Source: CAYYFX01 sp964471155 (GTDB lineage Bacteria > ARS69). From it: a stretch of 64,000 nt of DNA. The first letter of the stretch is position 1, and every line of letters starts with the position of its first letter. The notes under the pieces were generated by a model. The model made no database searches and was not told where the DNA came from. It saw nothing but the letters and a program-made list of their open reading frames with translations. The translations under genes and the position numbers were made by a program. Where the stretch lies: positions 1 through 64,000 of the forward strand of contig CAYYFX010000002.1 of the NCBI GenBank assembly GCA_964471155.1. The letters are read 5' to 3'. Of this stretch, positions 43,429 to 52,744 are shown in pieces.

Positions 43429-45654
43429 ATGCGGAGGAATCGCCTCCCCCTTGCGACCGCCGGCCTGCTGGCGGCTGCCGCCGTGTCCGTTCCGGTCCCC
43501 GCGCCCGCCGGGTCGTTCGTCCACGCCTGGGGCCATCCCCGGCCGCAGGGCAACACGATCTTCGCCATGGCCTTCGCCACGGCGTCCGACGGCTGGGCCG
43601 TGGGCGGGTCCGGATTCGTGCTCCGGACGACGGACGGCGGCGCGAGCTGGACCCTGCAGCACGGGATCGACGAGGTGGCGCCGGACCTCTGGGATCTCCT
43701 CGTCACGCCGGGCGGCGCGCTGCTCGCGTGCGGCGCCGGCGTCGGCCTGTACCGCAGCACGGACGACGGCGCGACCTGGACGGCCGTGGCGAACCCCGCG
43801 CCCGCGGGGCTGCGCGACCTCGCCGTCCGCCCGGACGGCGCGCTGTCCGCCGCAGGCGAGAGCGGCGCGCTCGTCCTGTCCACCGATGACGGGCTCACGT
43901 GGACGTCGGCCGGACCGGGCACGGGGGTCATCCGGCACCACGCGTGGCGGACCGTGGACGAGGCCTACGCCGTGGGCGAGCAGGTGGCGCATCGCACGAC
44001 CGACGGCGGCGCGACCTGGTCCCCGTTCCTCCCGATCGAGTTCCTGGGCTACAACGAGGTCCTCTTCACGGATCCATCCACGGGGTACGTGGTGGAGGAC
44101 TTCGGAACCTGGTCCACCACGGACGGCGGGGCCACCTGGACGGAGCACTTCTCGCCGGTGCCCCCGCTGTACCGGTTCCGCACGCTCGCGCTGACCGCGA
44201 CGCACTGGCTCATCGTGTGCCACGGCGAGGGCGGCGAGCTGTGGGAGACGACCGATGCCGGCGCGACCTGGACGAGCCACCTCTTCACGGACTCCGTGGG
44301 CTTCCCCTGCCTGGTGCAGGCGCCCGGGGGACGGGTGCACTTCGGCTCGGACGTGGGCGAGCTCTTCCGGACGGACGACTTCGGGCAGACGATCGTCGAC
44401 GCGTTGGAGTCCTTCGGAGGCGACGCCCCGTTCGCCTCCGTGACCACGATCCTCCCGCGGCCCGACGGCGTCCTCTTCGCGGCGAACCGGCCCACGTCCG
44501 GGGAGGACGGCATGTGGATCCGCAGCGACGACGGCGGGCGGACGTGGACGGAGCCGGCCGGGTCGCCCGGCTTCCAGCAGGTGGGCGCGGGAGTGTTCCG
44601 CGATGCGGCGCACGGGATCGTCGCGCGCCGCGACTCCGTGCGCGTGACCACGGACGGCGGCGACACGTGGGCGCCGTCGGGCCTGGGCCTGCCGGACCAC
44701 TCGATCACGAGCGTGGCCTGGCCGGTCCCGGGACGGGTGTTCGCGGCGACGCTCACGCCGGCCTCGACCGGCGGGCTGTTCACGAGCACCGACGGCGGCT
44801 TCGGCTGGGCACCGGTGGGCGGCGGGATCCCCGCGGAAGCGGTCGCGTTCTCCGACGTCTCCTTCCCCGCGGCGTCCGTGGGCTATGCGGTCGGGTACAC
44901 GCCGGCGCAGGCGTCGCGGGTCTACCGCACCACCGACGGCGGCAGCACCTGGACCGCGTGCGCCGCGGCCGGCCTCGCCGGACCGCTGGTCTCGGCGGTC
45001 TGGTTCGGACCGGAGACGGGCGTGGCAAGCCGCGCGGGATCGGAGCCGGAGACCTACCGCACGACCGACGGCGGCGCATCCTTCGCACCCGTGTTCCCCG
45101 ATCGCGCCGCGCGACTCGTGCGGCGGAACGCGAGCGAGGCGGTGGCCATCCTCGCCTTCAGCAACTCCTTCCTGCACACGACGGACGCGGGCGCGACGTG
45201 GACCGTGCAGGTCACGCCGCTCAGCGGGTCGTTCCCGCGGCTCACGGACGTGTGCAGCGCCGCCGCGCCGACGGACGCGGGCTGGGTGCTGGGCGGCGGG
45301 AGGAACCGCCTGCTCACCGCGATCCCCGTCCCGGCCACGGCCGCGCCGCCGCCGCCGATCGCCGCGGCGGGGGACGGCCTCGGCTTCGCGGTCGGACCGA
45401 ACCCGTCGCGCCGGGGAGCGGCGGTCCGGCTCTCGTTCCGGCTGCCGCACGACGCCGCGTGCCGGCTCACGGTCCATGACGTGTCGGGGCGTCGCGTCCG
45501 CGAGCTCGCCGCCGCGCGGCTGCCGCGCGGGGAGCACGCCGTCGCCTGGGACGGACGCGACGACGCGGGCCGCCCGGCGACGTCCGGCGTGTACTTCGCA
45601 CGCCTGACGGCTTCCGGACGGACCGCGGGGTGCCGCGTCGTGCGGATCGAGTGA
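43429..45654 (+). CDS. Secreted Ycf48/BNR-type propeller protein with FlgD-like tail
   Basis: 741 residues from ATG 43429, with CAGGAGAG upstream; signal peptide LLAAAAVSVPVPAPAG. The body contains about a dozen BNR/Asp-box-like blades (VLRTTDGGASWTLQ; YRSTDDGATWTAV; THTTDAGATWTVQ-like) with the SxDxGxxW hallmark. This is a Ycf48/sialidase-superfamily propeller that is probably not a sialidase because the arginine triad is not evident. An FlgD Ig-like tail closes it (VGPNPSRRGAAVRLSF; GRRVRELAAARL; GVYFARL; RVVRIE). Its stop codon (45652-45654) abuts the stop of the convergent gene at 45655. Exported; likely cell surface. Confidence 0.87.
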   Translation: MRRNRLPLATAGLLAAAAVSVPVPAPAGSFVHAWGHPRPQGNTIFAMAFATASDGWAVGGSGFVLRTTDGGASWTLQHGIDEVAPDLWDLLVTPGGALLACGAGVGLYRSTDDGATWTAVANPAPAGLRDLAVRPDGALSAAGESGALVLSTDDGLTWTSAGPGTGVIRHHAWRTVDEAYAVGEQVAHRTTDGGATWSPFLPIEFLGYNEVLFTDPSTGYVVEDFGTWSTTDGGATWTEHFSPVPPLYRFRTLALTATHWLIVCHGEGGELWETTDAGATWTSHLFTDSVGFPCLVQAPGGRVHFGSDVGELFRTDDFGQTIVDALESFGGDAPFASVTTILPRPDGVLFAANRPTSGEDGMWIRSDDGGRTWTEPAGSPGFQQVGAGVFRDAAHGIVARRDSVRVTTDGGDTWAPSGLGLPDHSITSVAWPVPGRVFAATLTPASTGGLFTSTDGGFGWAPVGGGIPAEAVAFSDVSFPAASVGYAVGYTPAQASRVYRTTDGGSTWTACAAAGLAGPLVSAVWFGPETGVASRAGSEPETYRTTDGGASFAPVFPDRAARLVRRNASEAVAILAFSNSFLHTTDAGATWTVQVTPLSGSFPRLTDVCSAAAPTDAGWVLGGGRNRLLTAIPVPATAAPPPPIAAAGDGLGFAVGPNPSRRGAAVRLSFRLPHDAACRLTVHDVSGRRVRELAAARLPRGEHAVAWDGRDDAGRPATSGVYFARLTASGRTAGCRVVRIE

Positions 45655-46221
45655 CTACGGCAGGCCGATGGCCAGGCCCGCGTTCACGGTGATCTGGTCC
45701 GCATCCACCTCGCCGACCGACTCCGGGATCTCCTCGAAGTCGTAGTCGAGGTACAGCCAGCGGATGTCGGACGTGATGCTGACGTCGCCCGCGATCGGGA
45801 TCTCGAGGCCGGCCCCGAAGTGGTACCCGAGCACCGAGTCGGTCTCGTCGTCCACCGGGAAGCCGCCCGGGTAGTCGAGGGTGGCGTTGTACCAGCCCAC
45901 GCCCGCGAGCGCGTACAGCGGCGGCAGCGGATAGAGGAGCAGCGAGGCGCGCACCGGCCACGAGCGGAGCTCCGCGTCGAACGGCAGCTCCTCCTCGTGG
46001 TAGTCGATGGCACCCTCGATCCCGACGAACGCGGAGCGGACGCGGACGAACGCGCCGCCCATGTGCAGGCTCTCGTCGGAGCCCTGGATGTTCACGTAGG
46101 TGTACCTCGGCCCGATGCCGACGCCCCAGGTCTCCCTCCGCTCGTCCCAGACATCCGCGGTCGAGGCACGGGGGAACGCGGCGACGAACACGACGCCCGC
46201 TGCGATGAGGTTCCGAATCAT
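45655..46221 (-). CDS. Small outer-membrane beta-barrel protein
   Basis: 188 residues from ATG 46221, with AAAGGTGGA upstream. Signal peptide (IAAGVVFVAAFPRASTA), then eight or so amphipathic strands with alternating aromatic residues (WGVGIGPRYTYVNIQG; GGAFVRVRSAFVGIEGAIDY; LLYPLPPLYALAGVGWYN; YHFGAGLEIPIAGDVSITSDIRW given in pieces). It ends in VNAGLAIGLP, not the usual terminal Phe. The pattern fits the OmpA-barrel/porin-like OmpW-sized family. No ligand is readable. Convergent with the preceding propeller gene with no gap at all between the two stops. Confidence 0.8.
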   Translation of the reverse strand: MIRNLIAAGVVFVAAFPRASTADVWDERRETWGVGIGPRYTYVNIQGSDESLHMGGAFVRVRSAFVGIEGAIDYHEEELPFDAELRSWPVRASLLLYPLPPLYALAGVGWYNATLDYPGGFPVDDETDSVLGYHFGAGLEIPIAGDVSITSDIRWLYLDYDFEEIPESVGEVDADQITVNAGLAIGLP

Positions 46222-46397
46222 GGAGTCCACCTTTCCTGCGGTTGCGTCGGGGGACGGCATCTCGCGGCGACGCCGGGAGCTCAACGCAAGGCGCGTGCCA
46301 CGCAGCATTGTGGAACGTGAATTGCATGGGAGTCGGTTGCCGGGTGCCCGCGACGTTCGCGGGGCCGCCCGGACCACTCGAACTCCGGAGGATCGCC

Positions 46398-46550
46398 ATG
46401 CTGTGGACCCTCTTCGTCATCTTCCTGGTGCTCTGGCTCCTGGGAATGGTGAGCTCGTACACGCTCGGCGGCTTCATCCACCTGCTCCTGCTCGCCGCCC
46501 TCGCGGCCGTCCTGATCCGCGTGATCCAGGGCCGGAACCCGATCCGGTGA
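46398..46550 (+). CDS. lmo0937-family small membrane protein (DUF5670)
   Basis: 50 residues from ATG 46398, with GGAGG 6 nt upstream. Two hydrophobic helices with the signature MLWTLFVIFLVLWLLG, then SYTLGGFIHLLLLAA and the end IRVIQGRNPI. This matches the lmo0937 family of very small bacterial membrane proteins, with LWLLG..SYTLGGFIHLLL conserved. Function unknown; the family is widespread and often induced by stress. It is the first gene of a plus-strand stretch with the MgtC gene 141 bp downstream. Confidence 0.9.
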   Translation: MLWTLFVIFLVLWLLGMVSSYTLGGFIHLLLLAALAAVLIRVIQGRNPIR

Positions 46551-46691
46551 CCGCGACGTCCGTGGTTCCTCCGGAAACGCGGCGGCGCTTTCTCCACGCA
46601 CGCGCCGCCCCCGCAACGGGACGCGCCCCGGCGCGACGCGCGGTGACGAGCGACGGGCATCCGCTCGTGGACCGGGCCCGCTGAGCGCCGC

Positions 46692-47150
46692 ATGGACGTC
46701 CATCCGTCGTTCGAGGAGATGGTGCTGCGGTTGGCCCTGGCCACGGTCTTCGGCGGGGTGCTCGGGCTCGAGCGCGAGTGGCGCAAGCGGCCGGCGGGGT
46801 TGCGCACGCACATGATGGTGTCGCTGGGATCGGCCGCGTTCACGCTCATCGGACTGGACCTGTTCGCGGTGGTCGGGCCGGCCGGGTCGAGCGCGGCACG
46901 CGTCGATCCCCTCCGCCTCGTGGAAGCCGTGGCCACCGGCATCGGGTTCCTCGGCGCCGGCAGCATCATCCGGCACAACGGCACGGTGGAGGGCCTCACG
47001 ACCGCGGGCAGCCTGTGGCTCGCGGGCGCGATGGGGCTGTGCACGGGCGGGGGGCTGTACGGGCTCGCCGGCGTGACCGTCGTCCTCGCGTGGATCATTC
47101 TGGCCGCGCTCGGCCTTCTGGAGGCCCGCTTCGAGGAGCGACGCGGATAG
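46692..47150 (+). CDS. MgtC/SapB-family inner-membrane protein
   Basis: 152 residues from ATG 46692. Four hydrophobic segments and the conserved ALATVFGGVLGLEREWRK, AGLRTHMMVSLGSAAF, ATGIGFLGAGSIIRHNG and TVEGLTTAGSLWLAGAMG motifs of the MgtC/SapB domain. MgtC proteins act in magnesium limitation and virulence in other bacteria and modulate F1F0 ATPase in Salmonella. The C-terminal ACT-like part of longer relatives is absent, so this is the short form. No ribosome site is obvious before the ATG. It is followed by a promoter-like sequence and another exported protein gene. Confidence 0.92.
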   Translation: MDVHPSFEEMVLRLALATVFGGVLGLEREWRKRPAGLRTHMMVSLGSAAFTLIGLDLFAVVGPAGSSAARVDPLRLVEAVATGIGFLGAGSIIRHNGTVEGLTTAGSLWLAGAMGLCTGGGLYGLAGVTVVLAWIILAALGLLEARFEERRG

Positions 47151-47165
47151 CCGGGCGATTCCCGC

Positions 47166-47195
47166 GTGACCCGCGGCCCGGCGGGACGGTACAGT
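47166..47195 (+). promoter_or_regulatory. Possible promoter of the FlgD-tailed gene at 47270
   Basis: GTGACC (47166-47171) and TACAGT (47190-47195) are 18 nt apart and 75-104 nt before the start codon. It shares the TAC..T type of -10 with the promoters at 34432 and 36638. Confidence 0.4.
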
Positions 47196-47269
47196 GGCCG
47201 GGTCGCGGGTCGGCCCCCCGTCCTCCGCCCGGCCCCGTCCTTCGTGTCCGCTGCGAGGGAGGGATCTTC

Positions 47270-48184
47270 ATGCGCAGGCTTCCGCGCTCCGCAACGTTCC
47301 TGCTGTCGCTCGCGTGCGTCCCCGCGTCGCACGCGGATCTCGTGGTGGTCTCCGAGACTCGGCGCGCCGCCACCACCGCGTTCGCCTTCTCGGCCACCGA
47401 CACCGACAACGAGGACCGGTTCGCGGTGGCGCCACCCGCGGCGCCGTTCGACGTGTCCCTGTTCGCCGACGCGGCGCTTCCCGAGGGCGGCGCCACGGCC
47501 ACCGCCACGCAGACCTCGTCCCTCGACGCGTCGTCGGTGCGCGCCGCGGGCAGCGTGACGGGCGACTCGCAGGTGCTGGTCGCCGGCGCCACGGCGTACG
47601 GCATCGCGCAATCCAACGTGGCGGTCCGGTTCACGCTGGCCGAACCCGCGGAGTTCGCCGTCACCGGCTTCCTGGATGCCGAGGGCGACGCGGTGCTGAA
47701 CGTGGCCCTCTCCCGTCCGTTCGAGACGCTGGTGTGGGTGACCGCGCAGGACGGCGACACCGCCCTGGACGAATCGGGCGTCCTGGAGGCCGGCGAGTAC
47801 GACCTGAACGTGAGCTGCACGGCGAACGGCACGTCCTTCGCGGTGGACGAGATCGGGCATGCCGCGGCGGAGTACGAGGTGCACCTCGTGCTCGGCGGCG
47901 CCACGGACGCGCCCGTCCTCGCGTCCGACGCGCCGGTGCGCGCCGCCCCGAACCCGTTCCGCACGAGCACGCGGCTGACCGTGCCGGCCGGCACGAGCGG
48001 CCTGCGCATCCTCGATGCGCGCGGGCGGATCGTCCGCGCGCTGGACGTCGCCTCGACGACCCCGGTGTTCGACGGCCGCGACGCCGCGGGGCGCCCGCTC
48101 CCCGGGGGCGTGTACTGGGCGGCGCCCGTGGGCGCGGACGGCCTGCAGGCGCGCGAAGCGGTCCGGCTCGTGCGGCTCCGGTAG
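47270..48184 (+). CDS. Secreted beta-sandwich protein with short FlgD-like tail
   Basis: 304 residues from ATG 47270, with GAGGGAGGGA upstream; signal peptide ATFLLSLACVPASHA. The mature region (ADLVVVSETRRAATTAFAF, Thr/Ala-rich repeats ATATATQTSSLDAS, FTLAEPAEFAVTGFLDAEGD, and AVLNVALSRPFETLVWVT) looks like a beta-sandwich without a known name. Two cysteines are in the signal/early part and in NVSCTANG. The end is a compressed FlgD-like tail (VRAAPNPFRTSTRLTV; LRILDARGRIVRALD; GGVYWAAPV; EAVRLVRLR) lacking one usual strand. Exported; function unknown. Followed after 131 bp by the efflux adaptor gene. Confidence 0.8.
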   Translation: MRRLPRSATFLLSLACVPASHADLVVVSETRRAATTAFAFSATDTDNEDRFAVAPPAAPFDVSLFADAALPEGGATATATQTSSLDASSVRAAGSVTGDSQVLVAGATAYGIAQSNVAVRFTLAEPAEFAVTGFLDAEGDAVLNVALSRPFETLVWVTAQDGDTALDESGVLEAGEYDLNVSCTANGTSFAVDEIGHAAAEYEVHLVLGGATDAPVLASDAPVRAAPNPFRTSTRLTVPAGTSGLRILDARGRIVRALDVASTTPVFDGRDAAGRPLPGGVYWAAPVGADGLQAREAVRLVRLR

Positions 48185-48315
48185 CCCGGCGCGGGCGCGG
48201 GGAACTTCGCGGGCGGCGGGGAGTAGAGGGAACGGACCCTCGGGCGCCCCGGTCTGCGGACCGGCCAGTCCACATCCTCTGGACCCGCGGAACGGACGGT
48301 GAGACCCTTTCCGGC

Positions 48316-49626
48316 ATGCCGACCCTTCGCCCGAGCCGCCGTAGCGGCCACGCCATGCCCCGCCCCGCAGTCCTCCTCCTCCTTCCGCTTGTCCTGGCTG
48401 GCGCCGGGTTCGCCGGTTGCGGCCGGGGTTCCTCCGCCGAGGGCGGTGCCGGAGGCCGGACGCCGGCCGTCGAGGCCGTCCAGGCGCGCGAGGGCGCGCT
48501 GCCCCTCACGCAGCGCCTCAGCGGGGTGGTCCGGGCGCGCAACCAGGTCGGGATCTACCCGCAGATCACGGCCGTCGTCACCGATGTCCTGGTCCAGGAC
48601 GGCGAGATCGTGCGCGCCGGACAAGCGCTGGTCCGGCTGCGGGACACGGAGTTCCGCGAGCGACTGAAGCAGGCGCAGGCCAACCACCGCATCGCCGCGG
48701 CGCAGTTGCGGAAGGCGGAGGCGCAGGCGAAGGAGGCGCGCGCGGATCTCGCGCGGATGCGGTCGCTGGCGGAGAACGACCTCGCGTCCGGGGCGGAGCT
48801 GGAGACGGTGGAGGCGCGGACCGAGGCCGCCGAGGCGGAGGTGGCGCTGGCGGAAGCGCGCGTGGAGCAGGCGCTGGCCGAGACGCAGGAGCAGGAGGAG
48901 AACCTCGCGCAGACCGTGGTGCGCGCGCCGGTGGCCGGCCATGTCGGCGGCCGCGACGCGGAGGTCGGCATGCTGGCCGGTCCGGGAGCGCGCCTGTTCA
49001 CGGTGGGCAAGCTCGACAGCGTCCGCGTGCAGGTCGTGCTGACCGACCGGATGCTCGCGTACATCGAGGAGGGACAGCGCGCCGAGGTCTCCGCGTCCGG
49101 CCTCACGACGTCGGCCACGCTGTCGCGGATCTCGCCCTTCCTGCATCCGGTCACGCACACCACCGAGGCCGAGATCGACCTGGCGAACCCGGAGACGGCG
49201 CTCAAGCCGGGGATGTTCGTGACCGTGGACGTGTTCCACGGCGAGAGCGAACGGGCCACGCTCGTGCCGCTCGCCGCCGTGTACGAGTCCCCCGTCACCG
49301 GGCTGACCGGCGTGTGGGTGACGGACGCCTCCATCGAGCAGGAGCCCGTGGAGGTGGTGGACACGGCGGTCCCCGCGGCGTTCACCGAACCGCTCGCGTT
49401 CGCGTTCGTGCCCACCGAGGTCGTGGCGCAGGGCCACATGGAGGCGGCCGTGCGCGGCATCGCCCCCGGCGCGTGGGTGGTCACCCTGGGTCAGGACCTG
49501 CTCGAGGGCGAGAAGGCGCAGGCGCGCGTCCGCCCCGTGAAGTGGACCCGGGTGGAGCGGCTGCAGCAGCTCCAGCGCGAGGACATGATGGACGAGGTCC
49601 TCGCGCGGAAGGCGCCGCTGCCGTGA
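48316..49626 (+). CDS. RND efflux periplasmic adaptor (membrane-fusion protein), lipoprotein
   Basis: 436 residues from ATG 48316; ATG 48355 is a good alternative that would give a lipoprotein signal of normal length. A lipobox FAGC precedes the mature protein (Cys35 or Cys22). The adaptor layout is clear: barrel-sandwich strands (VRARNQVGIYPQITAVVTDVLVQDGE), an alpha-helical hairpin rich in Ala/Glu (about 125-200), the lipoyl half VRAPVAGHVGGRDAEVGM, a beta-barrel, and a membrane-proximal domain ending near GAWVVTLGQDLLEGEKA. It links the inner-membrane pump to an outer-membrane channel. Its stop overlaps the pump start (GTGA, 49623-49626), so the pair is translated together. No TolC gene belongs to this pair. 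Confidence 0.9.
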   Translation: MPTLRPSRRSGHAMPRPAVLLLLPLVLAGAGFAGCGRGSSAEGGAGGRTPAVEAVQAREGALPLTQRLSGVVRARNQVGIYPQITAVVTDVLVQDGEIVRAGQALVRLRDTEFRERLKQAQANHRIAAAQLRKAEAQAKEARADLARMRSLAENDLASGAELETVEARTEAAEAEVALAEARVEQALAETQEQEENLAQTVVRAPVAGHVGGRDAEVGMLAGPGARLFTVGKLDSVRVQVVLTDRMLAYIEEGQRAEVSASGLTTSATLSRISPFLHPVTHTTEAEIDLANPETALKPGMFVTVDVFHGESERATLVPLAAVYESPVTGLTGVWVTDASIEQEPVEVVDTAVPAAFTEPLAFAFVPTEVVAQGHMEAAVRGIAPGAWVVTLGQDLLEGEKAQARVRPVKWTRVERLQQLQREDMMDEVLARKAPLP

Positions 49627-52600
49627 GGATCACCGAGGTCGCGGTCCACCGCCCCATCGCCACCTCGATGGTGTTCCTCATCATCATCGTGGTTGGCATC
49701 ATGGGGCTCCGCTTCCTCCCCGTGGACCTCCTCCCCGCCATCGAGTACCCGCAGCTCACGATCCGCACCGAGTACCCGAACGTGGGCCCGGAGGAGATCG
49801 AGCGGATCATCACGGACCGCGTGGAGAACGCGCTGTCCGGCGTGCCGAACGTGGAGGAGATGCGCTCCCAGTCCGAGGAGGGGCGGAGCTCGGTGACCCT
49901 GGAGTTCTCCCAGGGCACGAACATCGACGAGGCCGCGAACGACGTGCGCGCCGCGATCGACCGGATCCGCGACAGCTTCCCGCCCGAGGTGGAGTCGCCG
50001 CGCCTGTGGAAGTTCGACCCGGACAACTTCCCGGTGGTGATCCTGGGGGCGCGCTCCGACAAGGGCATGGAGGAGCTGACCCTGCTCCTCGAGCGGGAGA
50101 TCGCGCAGCACTTCGAGCAGATCCCGGGCGCCGGATCCGTGGACGTCTGGGGCGGCGTGTACCGGGAGGTGCAGGTGCGGCTGAAGCGGGACCGCCTCGC
50201 CTCCAGCGGCCTGGCCGCCTCCGACGTGCGCGAGGCCCTGGAGCGCGAGAACACCACGCTCCCGGGCGGCGACATGCGCGAGGGCACGCGCGACCTCTAC
50301 GTCCGCACGCGCGGGGAGTACGTGTCCCTGGCCGAGATCGCGGAGACCATCATCACCACGGTGGACGGGCGGCCCATCCGCGTCCGCGACGTGGCCGAGG
50401 TGGTGGACGGCTACGAGGACGTGGACCGCCTGGTGCAGATCGACGGCCGCCCCATGGTGCGCCTCGGGATCCGGAAGCAGTCGGGCGCGAACACCGTGGC
50501 CGTGGCCGAGGAGGCGCGCGCGGTGATGGAGCGCATCAACCGCGACCGCGACGACCTCGAGCTGATGATGGTCATCGACCAGAGCGACTTCATCAGGAAC
50601 TCCATCCGCAACGTGCAGTCGTCCGCGATCTGGGGCGGCATCCTCGCCGTCCTCGTGCTGTACGTCTTCCTGCGGAACGGATCCACCACGTTCATCATCG
50701 CGCTGGCCATCCCGATCTCGCTCATCGCCACGTTCGGGCTGCTGTTCTTCAACGGCCTGACCCTGAACCAGATGAGCTTCGGCGGCCTCGCGCTCGGGGT
50801 GGGCATGATCGTGGACAACGCCATCGTGGTGCTGGACAACATCGTCCGGCTGCGCGAGGGCAAACGCCCGCTCCAGGAGAGCGCCCTGACCGGGACGAAG
50901 CAGGTGGGCGGCGCCATCGTGGCGTCCACCCTGACCACGTGCGTGATCTTCCTCCCCGTCGTCTTCATGCGCACGGTCTCCGGCATGCTGTTCCGGGAGC
51001 TGGCGCTCGTGATCGTGTTCGCGCTCCTCTGCTCCCTGCTCGCGGCGCTGACGCTCGTGCCGATGCTGGCCAGCCGGTACCTCACGGTGGGCCGGGAGGG
51101 GCACTCGCGCGCCCGGCCGCTGCTGGACCGCCTGGGCGCGTGGTTCACGCGCGTGGAGGATCGGTACGAGGCCCTCCTGCAGCGCCTCCTGCACCACCGC
51201 GCGATGGTGCTCGCGGGGGCCGGAGTGATGCTGCTGGCGGCGTTCCTGATGTGGCCGCTCCTGCCGGTGGAGCTGGCGCCGCAGACGGACGCGGACGAGA
51301 TCGACGTGGACCTCGAGATGGCGCAGGGCACGAGCATCGCGGTGGTGAACGAGTACCTGCACGAGCTGGAGGCGCTCGTGCGGGAGGCCGCCCCGATGGA
51401 CGAGGTGAAGCACCTCACCATCGAGATCCGCGGCGGCGACGCGGAGGTGGAGCTGGCCCTGCACGACGCGGACGAGCGCTCCATGGACAGCTACGACATC
51501 GCGGACCGGATCCGCAGCCACGTGGCCGGGCGGATCCCCGGCGCGGAGCTGCGGGTGCAGGCGCAGTCCGGGCTGTGGATGCTGCGGCGGCTGTTCGGGA
51601 CCGGCGAGGGCGCCATGCAGCTGGAACTGCGCGGCTACGACCTGGCCAAGGCCGACGCGGTGGCGCTGGACCTGAAGCGGATCATGGAGAGCGTGCCGGG
51701 CATCGAGGACGTGCGGGTGAGCCGGCGCGAGGGCCGGCCGGAACAGAACCTGATCGTGGACCGCGAGAAGATCGCGAACGTGGGTCTCTCCGTGCAGGAC
51801 ATCGCGGAGGTGATCCAGACGAACGTGGGCGGCAGCCGCGCCGGCGTGTTCCGCGAGGGCGGCGACGAGTTCCCCATCGTGGTCCGTTTGCAGCCGGACG
51901 ACCGGCTCACCACGCTGGACCTCGGCAGCGTATCGGTGCGCACCGACCGGGGCACGATCCTGCCGGTGTCGGCGGTGGTGCACACGGAGCGGCGGCGCAG
52001 CCCGACGTCCATCGACCGGGTGGACGGCCAGCGCGTGACCTACCTCACGGCGAACCTGCAGAGCGGCGTGGCGCTGGGCGACGTGATGGAGGAGCTGCGC
52101 GCGCGGCTGGCCGGGTTCACCCTGCCGCCGGACATCACGCTCCTGTTCGGCGGGGAGTACGAGGAGCAGCAGAAGGCGCAGCGGGACTTCGTGCTGTCCA
52201 TCGTGATGGCCGTGGTGCTGATCTACATGGTCATGGCCGCGCAGTTCGAGCGGTTCGTGGACCCCCTCATCGTCATGGTCACCGTGCCGCTGGCGATCGT
52301 GGGCGTGGTGCCCACGCTGCTGCTCACCGGGACGACGCTGAACGTGCAGAGCCTCATGGGGATCGTGATGCTGGTGGGCATCGTGGTGAACAACGCCATC
52401 GTGCTGGTGGACTACATCAACCTCATGCGGCGCGAGCGGGGCCTGGACGTGGCCGCGGCCGTGGTCCGGTCGGGCCGCATGCGCCTGCGCCCCATCCTGA
52501 TGACCACGTGCACCACGGTGCTCGGCATGCTGCCCCTGGCCGTGGGCGGCGGCGCCGGCGGCGAGATCCAGGCGTCGCTGGCCCGCGCCGTGATCGGCGG

Positions 52601-52715
52601 GCTGAGCGTGTCCACGCTGATCACGCTGGTCGTGATCCCGTCCGTGTACACCGGCGTGCACGACCTGGGCGAGGCCATCCGCGCCCGGCGCGCGCGCCCC
52701 GCCCCGGCCGCCTAG
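49623..52715 (+). CDS. RND efflux pump, inner-membrane transporter (first system)
   Basis: 1030 residues from GTG 49623, overlapping the adaptor stop. Standard RND layout: TM1 (PIATSMVFLIIIVVGIMGLRF), two large periplasmic loops, and 12 membrane helices in two repeats. The TM4 proton-relay position reads GMIVDNAIVVLDN, with one Asp followed by Asn where AcrB has two Asp, a variant also known in SwrC-type pumps. TM10-TM12 show IVVNNAIVLVDYINL and a final LITLVVIPSVYTG. It pumps substrates from the periplasm or membrane out of the cell by proton exchange. Substrate is not inferable. The gene ends 29 bp from the convergent second system. Confidence 0.92.
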   Translation: MRITEVAVHRPIATSMVFLIIIVVGIMGLRFLPVDLLPAIEYPQLTIRTEYPNVGPEEIERIITDRVENALSGVPNVEEMRSQSEEGRSSVTLEFSQGTNIDEAANDVRAAIDRIRDSFPPEVESPRLWKFDPDNFPVVILGARSDKGMEELTLLLEREIAQHFEQIPGAGSVDVWGGVYREVQVRLKRDRLASSGLAASDVREALERENTTLPGGDMREGTRDLYVRTRGEYVSLAEIAETIITTVDGRPIRVRDVAEVVDGYEDVDRLVQIDGRPMVRLGIRKQSGANTVAVAEEARAVMERINRDRDDLELMMVIDQSDFIRNSIRNVQSSAIWGGILAVLVLYVFLRNGSTTFIIALAIPISLIATFGLLFFNGLTLNQMSFGGLALGVGMIVDNAIVVLDNIVRLREGKRPLQESALTGTKQVGGAIVASTLTTCVIFLPVVFMRTVSGMLFRELALVIVFALLCSLLAALTLVPMLASRYLTVGREGHSRARPLLDRLGAWFTRVEDRYEALLQRLLHHRAMVLAGAGVMLLAAFLMWPLLPVELAPQTDADEIDVDLEMAQGTSIAVVNEYLHELEALVREAAPMDEVKHLTIEIRGGDAEVELALHDADERSMDSYDIADRIRSHVAGRIPGAELRVQAQSGLWMLRRLFGTGEGAMQLELRGYDLAKADAVALDLKRIMESVPGIEDVRVSRREGRPEQNLIVDREKIANVGLSVQDIAEVIQTNVGGSRAGVFREGGDEFPIVVRLQPDDRLTTLDLGSVSVRTDRGTILPVSAVVHTERRRSPTSIDRVDGQRVTYLTANLQSGVALGDVMEELRARLAGFTLPPDITLLFGGEYEEQQKAQRDFVLSIVMAVVLIYMVMAAQFERFVDPLIVMVTVPLAIVGVVPTLLLTGTTLNVQSLMGIVMLVGIVVNNAIVLVDYINLMRRERGLDVAAAVVRSGRMRLRPILMTTCTTVLGMLPLAVGGGAGGEIQASLARAVIGGLSVSTLITLVVIPSVYTGVHDLGEAIRARRARPAPAA

Positions 52716-52744
52716 CTCGCCGCGCGCCCGGTTTCCCCCGGCGC

